From Medicago truncatula (Eukaryota; Streptophyta; Magnoliopsida; Fabales; Fabaceae), in the NCBI RefSeq assembly GCF_003473485.1, contig NC_053043.1, positions 13,464,001 to 13,528,000 of the forward strand: 64,000 nt of DNA. The letters run 5' to 3'. Shown piece by piece: positions 51,807 to 62,677 of the stretch; the stretch's first letter is position 1, and every line of letters starts with the position of its first letter. The translations under genes and the position numbers were made by a program. The notes under the pieces were generated by a model. It was not told the origin of the DNA. It saw only the letters and a program-made list of their open reading frames with translations, and made no database searches.

Positions 51807-52033
51807 GGTATTTAGATTCTTGGAAAATTGGTTTGGCTAGCTAAAACATGAGAAGTGAATTTTGTGTTAATTCAATCTCATTTAGTTGTAAGCTTATAAG
51901 GAAGCATTTTGGAGCAACTGTATCTTGGTAAAAAAATAATTTATCTTTCTTTTTTTCTATTCAAATAATTTGTACTGCCTACTAATTTGGTGAATTGATA
52001 TAAACCTTCTTGCCAAAAGGTAATCTATAAGCA

Positions 52034-52242
52034 CTACATCTACTATATAACAACAATAACTAAGCCTTATCCCACTAAATGGGGTCGGCTACATCGATCA
52101 AATGACGCCATAATGTTCTATAATAAACCATATTTGGGCCCATCTCATTAATATCTAAAATTTTTTCAATAATTTCTCTCATAGATTTTCTAAGTTTTCC
52201 TCTACCTCTTTTGATTTGACTCTCCTCCATCTGATCTACTAT
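52034..52242 (-). mobile_element. 3' end of an RTE-type LINE
   Basis: Plus strand reads aagccttatcccactaaatg, then gggtcggctacatcgatcaa. The minus strand translates to EESQIKRGRGKLRKSMREII and MVYYRTLWRHLIDVADPI, the familiar C-terminal tail of plant RTE LINEs. Only about 200 bases remain; the 5' part is absent. Confidence 0.75.
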
Positions 52243-53451
52243 CACAATTATCTTTAATCAGAGGACTTGAAATCAAGTAATGTATAAACCTTCTTTAAAT
52301 AGATATTTGAGAACAAATTCATGTTCAAGTGACCTCTTTTGTTAAAGAAAATGATACCATTTCTCTTTGAATGTTTGCATTTTGTAGCAATAAAGACATG
52401 TCTAAAACGTGTTTGCAAAAAATTAACTTTGTTTTTTATTGAATATGTGTAATACAATTTAGAAAATGAGTATTTATCGGTAAAAATTATTTCTACTAGT
52501 CAAACAACATGGCCACAATGTCCAACCTCTACTCGGCTAATTTTAAAGGCAGTGTGTTAGTTTCCCTCAATGAGGGGATCAAGGCACCCCACGTTCGACT
52601 CTTAGCTTCCTCTTTCACGACATGATTTGTTGACAAGATCCTTGGTGTGAAGCTTTCACACATTTAGTGGCTTTATAAATAGAGAGTGTGGATTTTCAGC
52701 ATCATTGTTCCTGATCTTTGACTTGGTATGTGATTCTCAAGATCCATGTATGTTATTAGACTTTGAGAAAGAATCAACTTTCCTTCAGTAGATTGTCCTA
52801 ACCTTTGCCCAACCTTGCATCTGTTGCGGGGTTTCCTTGCCTAAACCTAGCAATTATTTCTAGTTGTAAACAAATATTTTGGACCAAAAATTTTAATTTT
52901 ATAAAATCTTTTCTTTGATTACAAATATAAAAATGTTTAATTGAGAAAATTATCAAATTTTCAAAATAATAAAGGGTTTGTTCAAATTGACTTTGTAATA
53001 TACATGGAGTCTGAAAAGTAACTCTATAAAAAAAACAAAGATTCTACCCCACCACTTTGAGATTCTTCTTATTTTTTACCTCATAATTTTCCCTATAGCC
53101 ATAAAGTCTAGAAAAGTGACCTATAGATTGAATTTTTTCATGATTTTATGCACACATGTTTGTGACGTTAAAATCTGACTTTTCATATAAAATTAGAAAT
53201 TTTTGACTGAAAAAACAAAACAGAAATTTTAACCTAAAAATCCAATTTTGAGTGATATTGTGCAGAAACTCCTATAAAATACATAGAGATTTTTTTGAAA
53301 GAAATAAAATACATAGAGATGATTTGCAAAAATGTGCAAACTTGCAATTTTGATTTTTCAACAAAAACATACAGAAATGCAATTTTGTTCCGAATAAAAA
53401 TATTCACCATTAAAATACGAATTAATTATGAATTATTTAAAAAATTCATAA
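52243..53451. other. Intergenic, no gene seen
   Basis: AT-rich DNA. A tRNA-like scrap with cacgttcgactctt near 52590 is probably SINE-derived. No coding frame recognised. Confidence 0.4.
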
Positions 53452-53910
53452 TTACATGAAACAAAAATTATCAAGAAGGGTTATTATCAACTTCTGCAAA
53501 TTCATAATCCTTCCCGAAAACCTATCCAATGAAATATAAGACAATTTGAAGTTTATAAAACTTATCATACTATTAGTGTTTGTCAATGTGGGACTGTCTT
53601 TAAAGCCCATTTTTGGGCTTTTAAGAAGGTTTAGAAGAAGAAACATAAAATAGAATAATTCAGTAGCCCCTTTAGGAAGCAAGCATTTATCCACCACTTC
53701 AGCCGTTCTAAATGCATCACTGCACTCCATCCCTTTTCTCAATCTCTCAACCCTTGTCCATTTTAAGTTTTGATTTCCAAATGCATCAATATATATTGAA
53801 CTACTAGAAGTTTTGGAGGGCTCAACTAGTTTGTTTCGGCAGTGTAAGTTAATTAATTCGGATCCAAGCATGCTTTTGAAGCTGCCAACCAAACATATCC
53901 AAACTGGCAA
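53452..53910 (-). other. Unrecognised open frame
   Basis: A 152-codon frame on the minus strand. The middle reads SIYIDAFGNQNLKWTRVERL, then RKGMECSDAFRTAEVVDKCL, which looks like real protein; the two ends look random. I do not recognise the family. It may be one exon of a dead gene or a fragment carried by a transposon. No partner exons were identified. Confidence 0.2.
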
Positions 53911-54138
53911 ATTTATGTTTTATCTACTTTTATTTATTCTTTCATTTTTAATCTCATTGTTTGTGTTTTCAAATATAAATAACAGATATGCGATAACTAC
54001 CGTGAAATCATACAGCTACATACTTCAATTTGCCTCAAAGGAATATAAATGGTTATGGGATTCGGAGAATAGTGTTTTCACTGTCATCTCATCTTATGCT
54101 TTGATCTCAAGAATATACTGACCTGAAGTCAATATGGG

Positions 54139-54345
54139 TAGTCTAGAGATATGGATGTTTCATCGTATTTGGAAAAGGTAGGTGCCTTCAAAGGTTTTGA
54201 ATAACATGATTCAAAATAGATGTGCTCTAGCTCATCGTGGAGTCATTTTGCAGGATATGACCGAAGATTGTATTCGGTGTGTGAATCAATCAGAAACAAC
54301 CTTCCATTTATTTCTACATTGTGATTTAGGGCCTACAAGGTCACA
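54139..54345 (+). pseudogene. LINE-type reverse-transcriptase zinc-binding domain scrap
   Basis: Plus-strand translation shows VPSKVLNNMIQNRCALAHRG, then CIRCVNQSETTFHLFLHCDL. This is the zf-RVT pattern (Cys-x2-Cys ... His-x4-His-Cys) found at the C end of plant LINE polyproteins. It is short, with no reverse-transcriptase domain attached. Confidence 0.6.
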
Positions 54346-55257
54346 GGTCAGCTGAGTCTTTACCGACTTCTGTTGGTGTCCGGTTTGTAGCTGTCTGCTT
54401 GGCGCTTCAGCTGTGTTTTGTTGTCGTTTAGGTTGTGTTCGCGCCTCCTTCTGTTTTTCTCCTACCATTTGTGTGTTTTGTGACGTCGTGTTTCTCTGTC
54501 TTTGTTTGTTATATCTTATCAGCCGATTGTTGTTTTAGGAGATTTCTTTGCTGTCATTAGATGCATTCATTAATTGGAAAAGAGAATTACATAAATTCCT
54601 TGTCCATTTGAAACATAAAGTCAACTTTATCCAAACACATGAAGTCTATGGTACATTCTCTTCATTCTTCCACTTTTAAGATCATTCTTTGTTGAAATCT
54701 TGTAGAATATGGGTCCTTCTTTCTTTGTTAATGAAAACATGAGAATTCAGTCCACAATATAAGAATAAAGGTTAAAGAACTTCATTTGTAAAATAATGTT
54801 CTGCATAACTTAAACATCAAACAAATCATGTGTAATGAAACTTGTTAATGTTCTGCATAACTTAAACTTCATTTATTGTCTCTGGTGTAGGGCTCTTGAA
54901 CATATTTTTGAATGTTATACTATAAGAAATAAAAGTACAATGTGCAAAAACTATCTCAGGCAAAATATGAGCAAAGTCGGTCTAAATCCAAAGAAGATAT
55001 TCCTCATGCTTTAAATTGATATCTTGATGATCTTATTCATCAATACTATCAAATTATTGGCTATTAGGGCAGAAATTAACAAACAAAAAAGATGTCAATA
55101 ACAAATGATGCATACCTTCTCCAAGAGTACGGATCTAGGATAACAAATGATGTTAATTTTCATATTGAAATAAAAACCTGTAAAACTTTCAAAGAAGAAA
55201 AACTCGATAAAAAAAATTAGATAGATCGAGTAAAAATTGGTCGAGTCGAGAACAAAT
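54346..55257. other. Intergenic, no gene seen
   Basis: The first 200 bases are less AT-rich with many tgtt/gtgtt motifs, perhaps the tail of the neighbouring LINE scrap. The rest is AT-rich without features. Confidence 0.35.
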
Positions 55258-56188
55258 TTTTCAATGTGAACTATGTAATCCTACAACTCTTTGTGGACTA
55301 CATGAACAGCGAAAATTGATTGGCGTGAGTAAATTGTTGAAAAAACCAGCAAGCATTAAGAGCTAAAAAATGAAATATGAAAAAACAAAAAACAAATTAT
55401 GACGTCGAAATGCATCCAATATATAATCTAATAATAGCATAAAACAAATTGTAACACTTCAAATTCATGAAAGTCGGCGATATGACAACATTACCACACC
55501 CCTGCAGTCCTATCTGCAATGAGCGAAGCAAATTCCACCGACATGTCCTGACCCACCACCGACAGACGCCTCAACGACGACACCAATGGATCATCAACAC
55601 GACAAGAGATCCATCGAAAAAAATACAACAGTGTTGGTGCACAGATTGTAGATGATTGAAAACCAGACATGAAAGAAATGCATTCGAACCAAACTTGGTA
55701 TGTATAGCGAATGAAACAAATTAGGGGCTAATCTTCGGTCAAAAGAAAAAGAAACAGACAGGATCCCACAAAATCTAGAGATTTAAAGTACAGGAACCAG
55801 CTTTACAGGATTCTTCCATTTCATTCGACTGTAAACAACGGCAATGTCAGACTGACAGAAGTGTTGACATAAACACTCTCGCAGTTGAAAAATTAAAATA
55901 AATGCAAAAACACATTAAGAAGTTAGAATAGCCACGTACACACCAAAAATTGAATCAAAACAATTAAGGAAAACTATTCGAAAATTCATGTTAAATCTGC
56001 CAGAGTAGCTAAATGTTACTTCATTGATTTGAGAGTACTTGTGGCAGGTATTGTGGAATCAAAATCCAAAAAAGAGAAAACAAGTCACTTGAATTCATAG
56101 AAAAAATCCAAAACATTCACACTTCCGCTTGACGAAACCACGATGTTATTAGGAAAAGTTGAAAAAATTTAGACAATACTCATTTGAA
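55258..56188. repeat. Duplicated 3' flank of UGT copy 2
   Basis: Blocks in this stretch (for example ggcgtgagtaaattgtt, aaaaccagcaagc, cacattaagaagttaga) recur in the same order at 61560-62677 downstream of UGT copy 3, showing that the duplication unit included about 1 kb of 3' flank. A 330-base middle part here (about 55500-55840) is not found in the copy-3 flank. Confidence 0.8.
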
Positions 56189-57682
56189 TTAATCATCCAG
56201 CTTGAGGTCTCTCAATCTTTTAAGGTCTCTCGATCTTTTAAGTTCGTCAATCAAAGCCAACAAATTATTATAAGACGAGCCACCTTCTTGAATAGCTTGT
56301 ATAGCTTTTTCTCCAAACTCTCGAGCACGTAGCCTGATATTTTCAGCTTCATCACCACCGTCCATCAATCTCCTTACAGCCTTCTCTATGCTATCTCTGC
56401 TCACTAACTTCTTTCTCTCCGCGACACCACTCGTACACCATTCTGTTGCACCGACTTCAACTCCAATTCCTCGGAATTGTGTTATCAGTTTCTCATTGTA
56501 GAATTGATCTCCATGAACCGGCCACGTTATCATTGGAACTCCCGCACTAACAGCCTCTACGGTTGAGTTCCCCCCGCAATGCGTCATAAATCCCCCCACT
56601 GCAGGGTGGCTCAATATCTTAACCTGTGGGGCCCAACCCCTAATGATCAAACCCTTCTTCCCGATATTTCTCTCTTCAAATCCCTTCGGTAACCACTTTT
56701 CTTTCTCTTCTTCGCTCTCATCTTCTTTCCCTTTCTTCTCAGGAACAACCCATATGAATGGGTGACCGGATGCTTCTATCGCACATGCCATCTCGTATAG
56801 TTGTTTATCAGAAAAATAGTTGATGCTTCCAAAACATATGTACAACACTGAGTTAACTCTCTCTGAATCGAGCCAACTCAGGCTCTCGTGCACATTCACA
56901 GCACCCTCATTTCCCCTCTCTGATTTCTCTTGAGCAGTTTTGCGAATAAGAGAAGTTGGACCAAGATGCCAAACCTTGTGACCCGTGGCTTTCTCGTAGT
57001 GTTGTATGCACTCTTCTCCATCAAGTTCACTGAAGTTGTTGATGATTAGTGCTTTACTTTTAAGCACCGTCTCAAGCATCATTCCCATGAATATACCGAT
57101 TACCTTTGGCGGTTTTCCACACAAGGTGATATGGTGAGGAAAATTTGGAACAACAAAGGAACTTGAATCCGAATCAGAATCTGTCTGAGACTTAAGTAAA
57201 TTGTTTGTTTTGAGGGTTTCCACGAGGGAGACAGCAAAAAGGCACAATCCATTGAATGTGATGTTTGGGATCTGAAACTTATCGGCCAAGTCATTAACCC
57301 ATGGGTACGTGGAGTCGGAGATGATACAATCCGGTGGATCATTCTCAATGAAATCCCCAATAGGTTCTTTAAGGAGCATCGCGCCAGTATGGATCTTCCA
57401 AGTGGTGGTGGGGTCCGTAGTTGAAGACATAGATTCAATACCTTCAGGGAGGCCGACTTGTTGGGAGGGGAAGTCAACGGTGTGAAGACGAAGGAATGAA
57501 GGAGCGTCGGATGAGAGAGATTTGGTAAGGGATTTTGCGTTGGCGGGAGTGGTGATGACTGTTACTTGCTGGCCACGGGATGCAAACATAGTTGCTATGT
57601 CAAAAAGAGGGATCATATGTCCAGATGCAAGAAATGGAATGAAGTAAACTTTCAATGGTTGTTCAACTTCAACACCTTCCAT
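56189..57682 (-). CDS. UDP-glycosyltransferase, UGT73-like, copy 2
   Basis: Intact single-exon frame of 497 residues, tandem paralogue of the gene 8 kb to the left and of the broken copy to the right. Catalytic His22 (FIPFLASGHMIPL) and Asp123 (CIISDSTYPWVND) are present. The PSPG box at about 350-393 keeps its first Trp, His368 and the final Asp-Gln, but position 22 is again Gly (HCGGNS, codon GGG). The C terminus is longer than copy 1 because a short unit is repeated: ELKRSRDLKRLRDLKLDD against ELKRLRDPKRHD. A TATATAG-like site on the minus strand at about 57766-57773 is about 85 bases upstream of the ATG. Substrate is unknown; cytosolic glycosylation of a specialised metabolite is the family role. 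Confidence 0.92.
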   Translation of the reverse strand: MEGVEVEQPLKVYFIPFLASGHMIPLFDIATMFASRGQQVTVITTPANAKSLTKSLSSDAPSFLRLHTVDFPSQQVGLPEGIESMSSTTDPTTTWKIHTGAMLLKEPIGDFIENDPPDCIISDSTYPWVNDLADKFQIPNITFNGLCLFAVSLVETLKTNNLLKSQTDSDSDSSSFVVPNFPHHITLCGKPPKVIGIFMGMMLETVLKSKALIINNFSELDGEECIQHYEKATGHKVWHLGPTSLIRKTAQEKSERGNEGAVNVHESLSWLDSERVNSVLYICFGSINYFSDKQLYEMACAIEASGHPFIWVVPEKKGKEDESEEEKEKWLPKGFEERNIGKKGLIIRGWAPQVKILSHPAVGGFMTHCGGNSTVEAVSAGVPMITWPVHGDQFYNEKLITQFRGIGVEVGATEWCTSGVAERKKLVSRDSIEKAVRRLMDGGDEAENIRLRAREFGEKAIQAIQEGGSSYNNLLALIDELKRSRDLKRLRDLKLDD

Positions 57683-58113
57683 TGCTTATGGATCAAATTA
57701 TTCTCTCTATTCTATTCTATTCTATTCACGTTTCTATGTTTGTGTTTGTCACTGTGAGTGCATCTCTATATATTCAATTTCAACCATACTTTGGTTTAAC
57801 ATAAATAATTTACTTCTTTAATATTATATGTTGTTTTTGTTATTAGTTTATCTATGATCTATGTGCTCGTGTCCCACGAGGAGAGGAATCTTTTCCGCGA
57901 GATTTCCATCTTAGTTTTGAATGCCGACTATTAATACTAAATTAAAGATTGTAACTTCATCCTTCAAAAGAAAAAATTGTATCAGATACAATTTGTTGTG
58001 CATTCCCAAATGACAACTACATGCTACACTCGAAAATTTAAATGTATCAGATACATATGATTTTATATTAATAATTAAATGAGTTTTTTATTTTGAAAAA
58101 GAAATATTTTTTA
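57683..58113. other. UGT copy 2 upstream region
   Basis: Leader DNA with tattctattctattc repeats just before the start codon, then AT-rich sequence in which cagatacaattt/tcagatacat motifs recur. No gene. Confidence 0.4.
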
Positions 58114-58566
58114 TCTATACTATATATAAAGAGAACTATCCCTTTCAGTATTTTTTGGTTATATTTTTCTTTCCAAAATTTTTTAATACAAATAATACAT
58201 GTAACAATTAGATAAGAATAAATTTGAATATTAAAACAAATGTAACAAACACGATATGAATATACTTACTTTTTCATCATTCCAATTATATCCTTAAACA
58301 ACTTTTTCTATAATAAAATTGTTGTTGCTGTCATTAAAAAGGAATTTAGATTATATTTTTTGTTATATTGTATTATTGTGGGTGTTGTTGAAATAGATAA
58401 TCATAGTTAGTTGATTTTTATAAGTTGAAAGAAACAAACATTTATATATTTTTTAGTTTTAATCAAAATCAAAATTTCATAAAAAAAACATCATTCATAA
58501 TTTTCAAACATTAGCGCAATAAAAAGAGCGGAAAGACGGGCACGTGAGTACCCGTCTTTTCGCTAG
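58114..58566 (+). mobile_element. Short non-autonomous Helitron
   Basis: 5' end TCTATACTATATATAAAGAG preceded by A (58113). 3' end ctag followed by T (58567). The 3' hairpin has a perfect 9-bp stem (aaagacggg at 58532-58540, cccgtcttt at 58551-58559), extendable to 14 bp with one G-T pair, ending just before CTAG. This fits Helitron structure: 5' TC, 3' hairpin plus CTRR, insertion between A and T, no target duplication. No Rep/helicase coding; 453 bases. Confidence 0.85.
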
Positions 58567-58819
58567 TCTTTATAACTTTAATAACTAAATCTTATTTACA
58601 AAACGTGTTGGCGAAATAAAATTGATTTTTTTTCTTTTTTTTGTAACTCATAATAGAGAATATTGATCATATATTACGATAAAATGTAAAATATTTAGTA
58701 TAGTTCTTATAAACAATGAAATAATATTTTTTTTCTTCGTATGGAATGATATTTTCTAAAGTATAAAGTCGACAAATAGCTCTTTATTTAATAAAAATTA
58801 TCATTAATTTATTGATTTA
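58567..58819. other. Short intergenic, no gene seen
   Basis: AT-rich DNA between the Helitron and the LINE remnant. Confidence 0.4.
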
Positions 58820-60697
58820 AGGATTAAGTGTATCTCTTCTTCAGTTCAACCATACCTCTCATCTAGGTAAGTGCCTTGAATTTCCTATGTTGTCTAGTAG
58901 AGTTCAGAATTCTGAGTTCAATTTTATCCTAGACAAGATCGATGGCAGGTTGGAAAATGAATTTACTAAGTTGATCAGGACGGGTTACCTTGGTCAAAAG
59001 TGTTGTGACTGCTATGCCTATTTATTCCATGAAGAACCTTTGACTTCCATATGGTATTTGTGAAAATATATATGCTATTATTCGCTCCTTTATATGATGA
59101 AGGAATTATTGTCGTTGGGTGAATTGGAAGAGCCTGACTATGCCAAAATCTCATGGGGTTTAGGCATTCATACAACCGGGAACTCGAACATTTCTCTTCT
59201 CGGCAAACACGTATGGGATATTTTACCCCAACCACGAAAGCTCTGGGTTCAGATGTCGAGACACAGATACTTGTCTGACACTCATATTCTGCATACTCAT
59301 TTTAAGCCCGGTGATTCTTGCATTTGGCGTGTTGTTGTGAAAGCAGTGGAAATCTTGGGGACATTCTTCATTTGCACGGCTGGAAGAGGTCAGGTATCCA
59401 TACGGTATGATAAATGGTTAGATAATGTTTATCTTTGTAATGTTATGTCATATGTTCATATTAGAGATACAAACTTTCGTCTTTATGACTTGTTGGAAAT
59501 TGGGGATTGGAACTTCAACAAAATCTAAACTCAGCTTCCATCTTTTTACCAAGATTGCATTTGTAGCATTACCATTGATCATGACAATGAGGATAGACTT
59601 ATTTGGATTGCTTATCCAAATGGTCAGTTCTCAGGTAGTTATGGATATAGGTAGTTAAATCAGAATCTAACTTAACAATTAGAACCTGTTATTTGTTGGA
59701 GTTGGATTCAGAGGCTATCGGTTTCTAAAAATCTAAGACATTTTAGCTGGCTTGGGATGCATGCTAGTCTCCCTACGAATGCCTTCTTTGGTTCAAGACA
59801 TCTTACCTCTGGTACTTCTTGTCATAAATGTGGTGCATATGTTGAAAGTGGTATGCATACTCTTCGTGATTGTCCTAGGCAAAGAATAGGCACATTTGTC
59901 CTACTTATCCTAACAACTTCTAAATACAAGATTGTCAGATTTTGTTCAAACATCATGTTGTTAGGGGGACGGGTACTATGTTCATAGTAGCCTGCTATGG
60001 AATTTGGAGGAATAAAATGAAGAGATTTTTCAAAATATTACGAAAGCTACATGGGCATCGTTAATAACATAATATCATATCATTCTTCCATGGTTCTTGC
60101 TCTCGCCCCCATAAATAAACACCATGTGACTGGTTAAGTTCGTTGGAATCCTCCACCGAAAGGCTTTATTAAAATCACTATGGACGGATCTTCTTTTGGT
60201 AATCCTGGTAATGCAGGTTTTTGAGGTCTTCTGAAAAATAATAGGGCGAATTGGATTCATGGTTTTTCTGGATCTTGTGGTAGAGATACTAATTTTTTGG
60301 TTGATCTTTCATTTACTTGGAAGGGTCTTCAGTTGGCGTGGGATCTTGGTTATAGGTATATCATCATGGAGTCTGACTCTCATGCTCCTTTGGATCTTAT
60401 TTTTGATACTAAATAAAATGATTTTCATCCCCATGCAATTTTGCTTTTTGTCTTTAGCAAGCTTTCTTCTCTTCCGTGGGTGGTCTCATTTACTCATAAT
60501 TTAAGAGAAGGTAACAAATGTGCTGACTGGTTGGCTAAATTTGGTACAACTAATACCAACTCCTTGAAGATGTGGACTTCTCCTCCTCCTCAATTAATAT
60601 CGGCCACCTTGCGGATACCTGAGGTATTTAGGTAACATATTGACTAGTTTGCTTTTCCCGTCTTTTAATTTCCTCTTGATCAAAAAAATAAAAATAA
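58820..60697 (+). mobile_element. 5'-truncated LINE with RNase H domain
   Basis: Plus-strand remnant of a LINE polyprotein. Pieces in order: the end of the reverse transcriptase (EFPMLSSRVQNSEFNFILDK), the thumb region (NISLLGKHVWDILPQPRKLW), a zinc-binding segment (LPTNAFFGSRHLTSGTSCHK, CGAYVESGMHTLRDCP) and an RNase H-like domain (ITMDGSSFGNPGNAGF, MESDSHAPLDLI, REGNKCADWLAKFG). It ends at an A-rich tail near 60685-60697. The frame has several stops and shifts, so it is an old, dead copy. It is a different lineage from the L1 at 23-28 kb, which shows no RNase H. Confidence 0.85.
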
Positions 60698-60850
60698 GTA
60701 TATCAGTATACTTCAATTTGTGATTGTACTGTAGAATCTCCCCCGACTATTTGTGGATGCAAGTGGATCAGAATTCTAGAACTCGCATGTATTGATCGTT
60801 TACATATGTTGATTTTTTTTGTCTTAAATGCACCTTTGGTTCTCTATTTT
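60698..60850. other. Short intergenic spacer
   Basis: AT-rich DNA between the LINE tail and the hAT-like element. Nothing recognised. Confidence 0.4.
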
Positions 60851-61494
60851 AGAGATGACAAAATGGGTAGACCCGTTTAGTGCATCTTTTTAAACAGTGT
60901 GGATTGAAATTTTGAACATGTCGTTACTAGATGATCTGCCTTGCCTAACCCGCTAAAATAACGGGCCATAGACGTGACAAACAAGTTGACCTGTCGAGTT
61001 AAAATAAATTAATTTTTTTTTATGTATAAGTCACAATTTGTTTTACAATTTTCTTCTCCATAAAGTAGAGAATCATTCAATTTAATTACTTGATTTAATA
61101 ATTTGAGACTTATGCTTCTAATAGTTTGTTACTTGGTGAACTTCTGAACTTTTTATTTTAATTATCATCTTGGCTTATTATAGATTTTTAGAAGATGAAA
61201 CATGGATATTTGAATGATAAATTCTACATTTTTAATGAACATATTAGTTACTTATTTCGATCTCTTTAAATTAGCCTTATATTTATTTATTTTTACACTT
61301 TTTACATTGTTTTTTGAAGTTTTTAATTAATACTTTTTCCATTTAAAAAAAAATAACAACAGGTCAATCCGCCACAAAATAGGGTTTGGACGAGATTTTC
61401 AACCATATATCTCTAGTTTGTCTGCCCGCTCCGCTCCATTTTAAACGAGTTAGTAACGAGCCCGGGACATATTGACCTATTTTGTCATCCCTGA
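60851..61494. mobile_element. hAT-like non-autonomous element
   Basis: Terminal inverted repeats: left agagatgacaaaatgggt, right acctattttgtcatccctga. Flanking 8-mers tctatttt and tctattct agree at 7 of 8 positions, as expected for an aged hAT target duplication. The 640-base interior has no frame. Subterminal motifs gacccgttt and acccgct occur near both ends. Confidence 0.65.
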
Positions 61495-61718
61495 TCTATT
61501 CTCAAATTTTTTGAAGTTTAAGTCTTCTTTTTTAAAAATTTGGCTGAGAACAATTTATTAATATGAAATATGCAATCCTACACCTCCTTATGGATTACAC
61601 GAACAGAGAAAATTGAGTGGCGTGAGTAAATTGTTCAAAAAACCAGCAAGCTTTAAGAGCTAAAAAATTAAATATGAAAAAACAAAAACAAATGACATTA
61701 AGGAAGGTTTGATATGTA

Positions 61719-61840
61719 CCTTTGTCCCAAATTGTAAGCAAAAATTGATCAACAAAAAATTAATATCTTTAGTTCAAAATTTGTGCTAAATGCATCAATT
61801 TATGTTGACACATTTTTCTTATATTTTGAGACGGAGGAAG
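61719..61840. mobile_element. Short Stowaway-like MITE inserted in the UGT 3' flank
   Basis: Starts cctttgtcccaaattgtaag and ends ttttgagacggaggaag, with TA on both sides (61717-61718, 61841-61842). It is absent at the matching place behind UGT copy 2 (about 55410), which acts as a related empty site. It therefore inserted after the duplication, unless it was lost from copy 2. Confidence 0.75.
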
Positions 61841-61922
61841 TATGCAATATATATAATCTAATAATAACATAGAACAAATCGTAAGACTTCAAATTCATGA
61901 AAGTCAGCAATGAATGAAGTAA

Positions 61923-62286
61923 GAGAAATGATATTTGTACAATTTTTTTTGACAACTTTTTCTCTCATACTCACATTATATTTTTGAGGAGTGATATTTG
62001 TACAACCAATTTTATACAATTTTTGTGACAACCACTTTTTCTCTCTTCTTATTGGACAAAATCAATAGAGAGAGAAAGAAAATGAGAGAGAATAAAAACA
62101 CATGTGAGTATGAGAGAGAGAATTGTTTCAAAAGTTGTCAAAAAGTGATTGTACAGATATCATTTCTCTATATTTTTACTCTATCCTTTTTTTTTTCTCT
62201 CTCCATTGTTTTTGACTGATAAGAAGAGAGAGAAATGAGATAATCATAAAAGTTGTTAACAAATGATTGTTCAAATATCATTGCTC
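61923..62286. mobile_element. Nested MITEs with gatatttgtaca ends
   Basis: Repeated termini gagaaatgatatttgtacaa (61923), gagtgatatttgtacaa (about 61989), ttgtacagatatcatttctc (ending about 62168) and ttcaaatatcattgctc (ending about 62286) indicate two or more nested or adjacent copies of one family. Long GA/CT-rich interior, non-coding. Absent from the copy 2 flank. Confidence 0.65.
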
Positions 62287-62677
62287 ATTAAGTAAATTCC
62301 ACCGATTGTAAAAACACTTTGGCAGTTTGAAAAATTGAAAATAAATGCGAAAACACATTAAGAAGTTAGAAGAACCACGTACACAACAAAATTGAAACAA
62401 ATAGTGGAAATTTTTGTTCTTCCTTGTCAAGATTATTGATTAATTACAATTACAGGAAACTATTCAAAAATTCATATTAAATCTGCCATGGTAGCTATAT
62501 TGTTGCTTCATTGATTTGAGAGTACTTGTCGCAGATATTGTAGAATCAAAATCCAAAAAACATAAAAGGAATCGCTTGAATTCATGTGCAAAATTCATAT
62601 AACACACATACTTCTGCTTGACGAAACAACAATGTTATTAGAAAAAGTTGAAAAAACTTACACAATGCTCCTTTGAA

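Larger units (their letters stand above)
61560..62677. repeat. Duplicated 3' flank of UGT copy 3, with MITE insertions
   Basis: Collinear with 55258-56188 behind UGT copy 2, interrupted by the MITEs at 61719 and 61923. Shared blocks include ggcgtgagtaaattgtt, ttcaaattcatgaaagtc, aaattccaccga and aagaagttaga. Confidence 0.8.
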
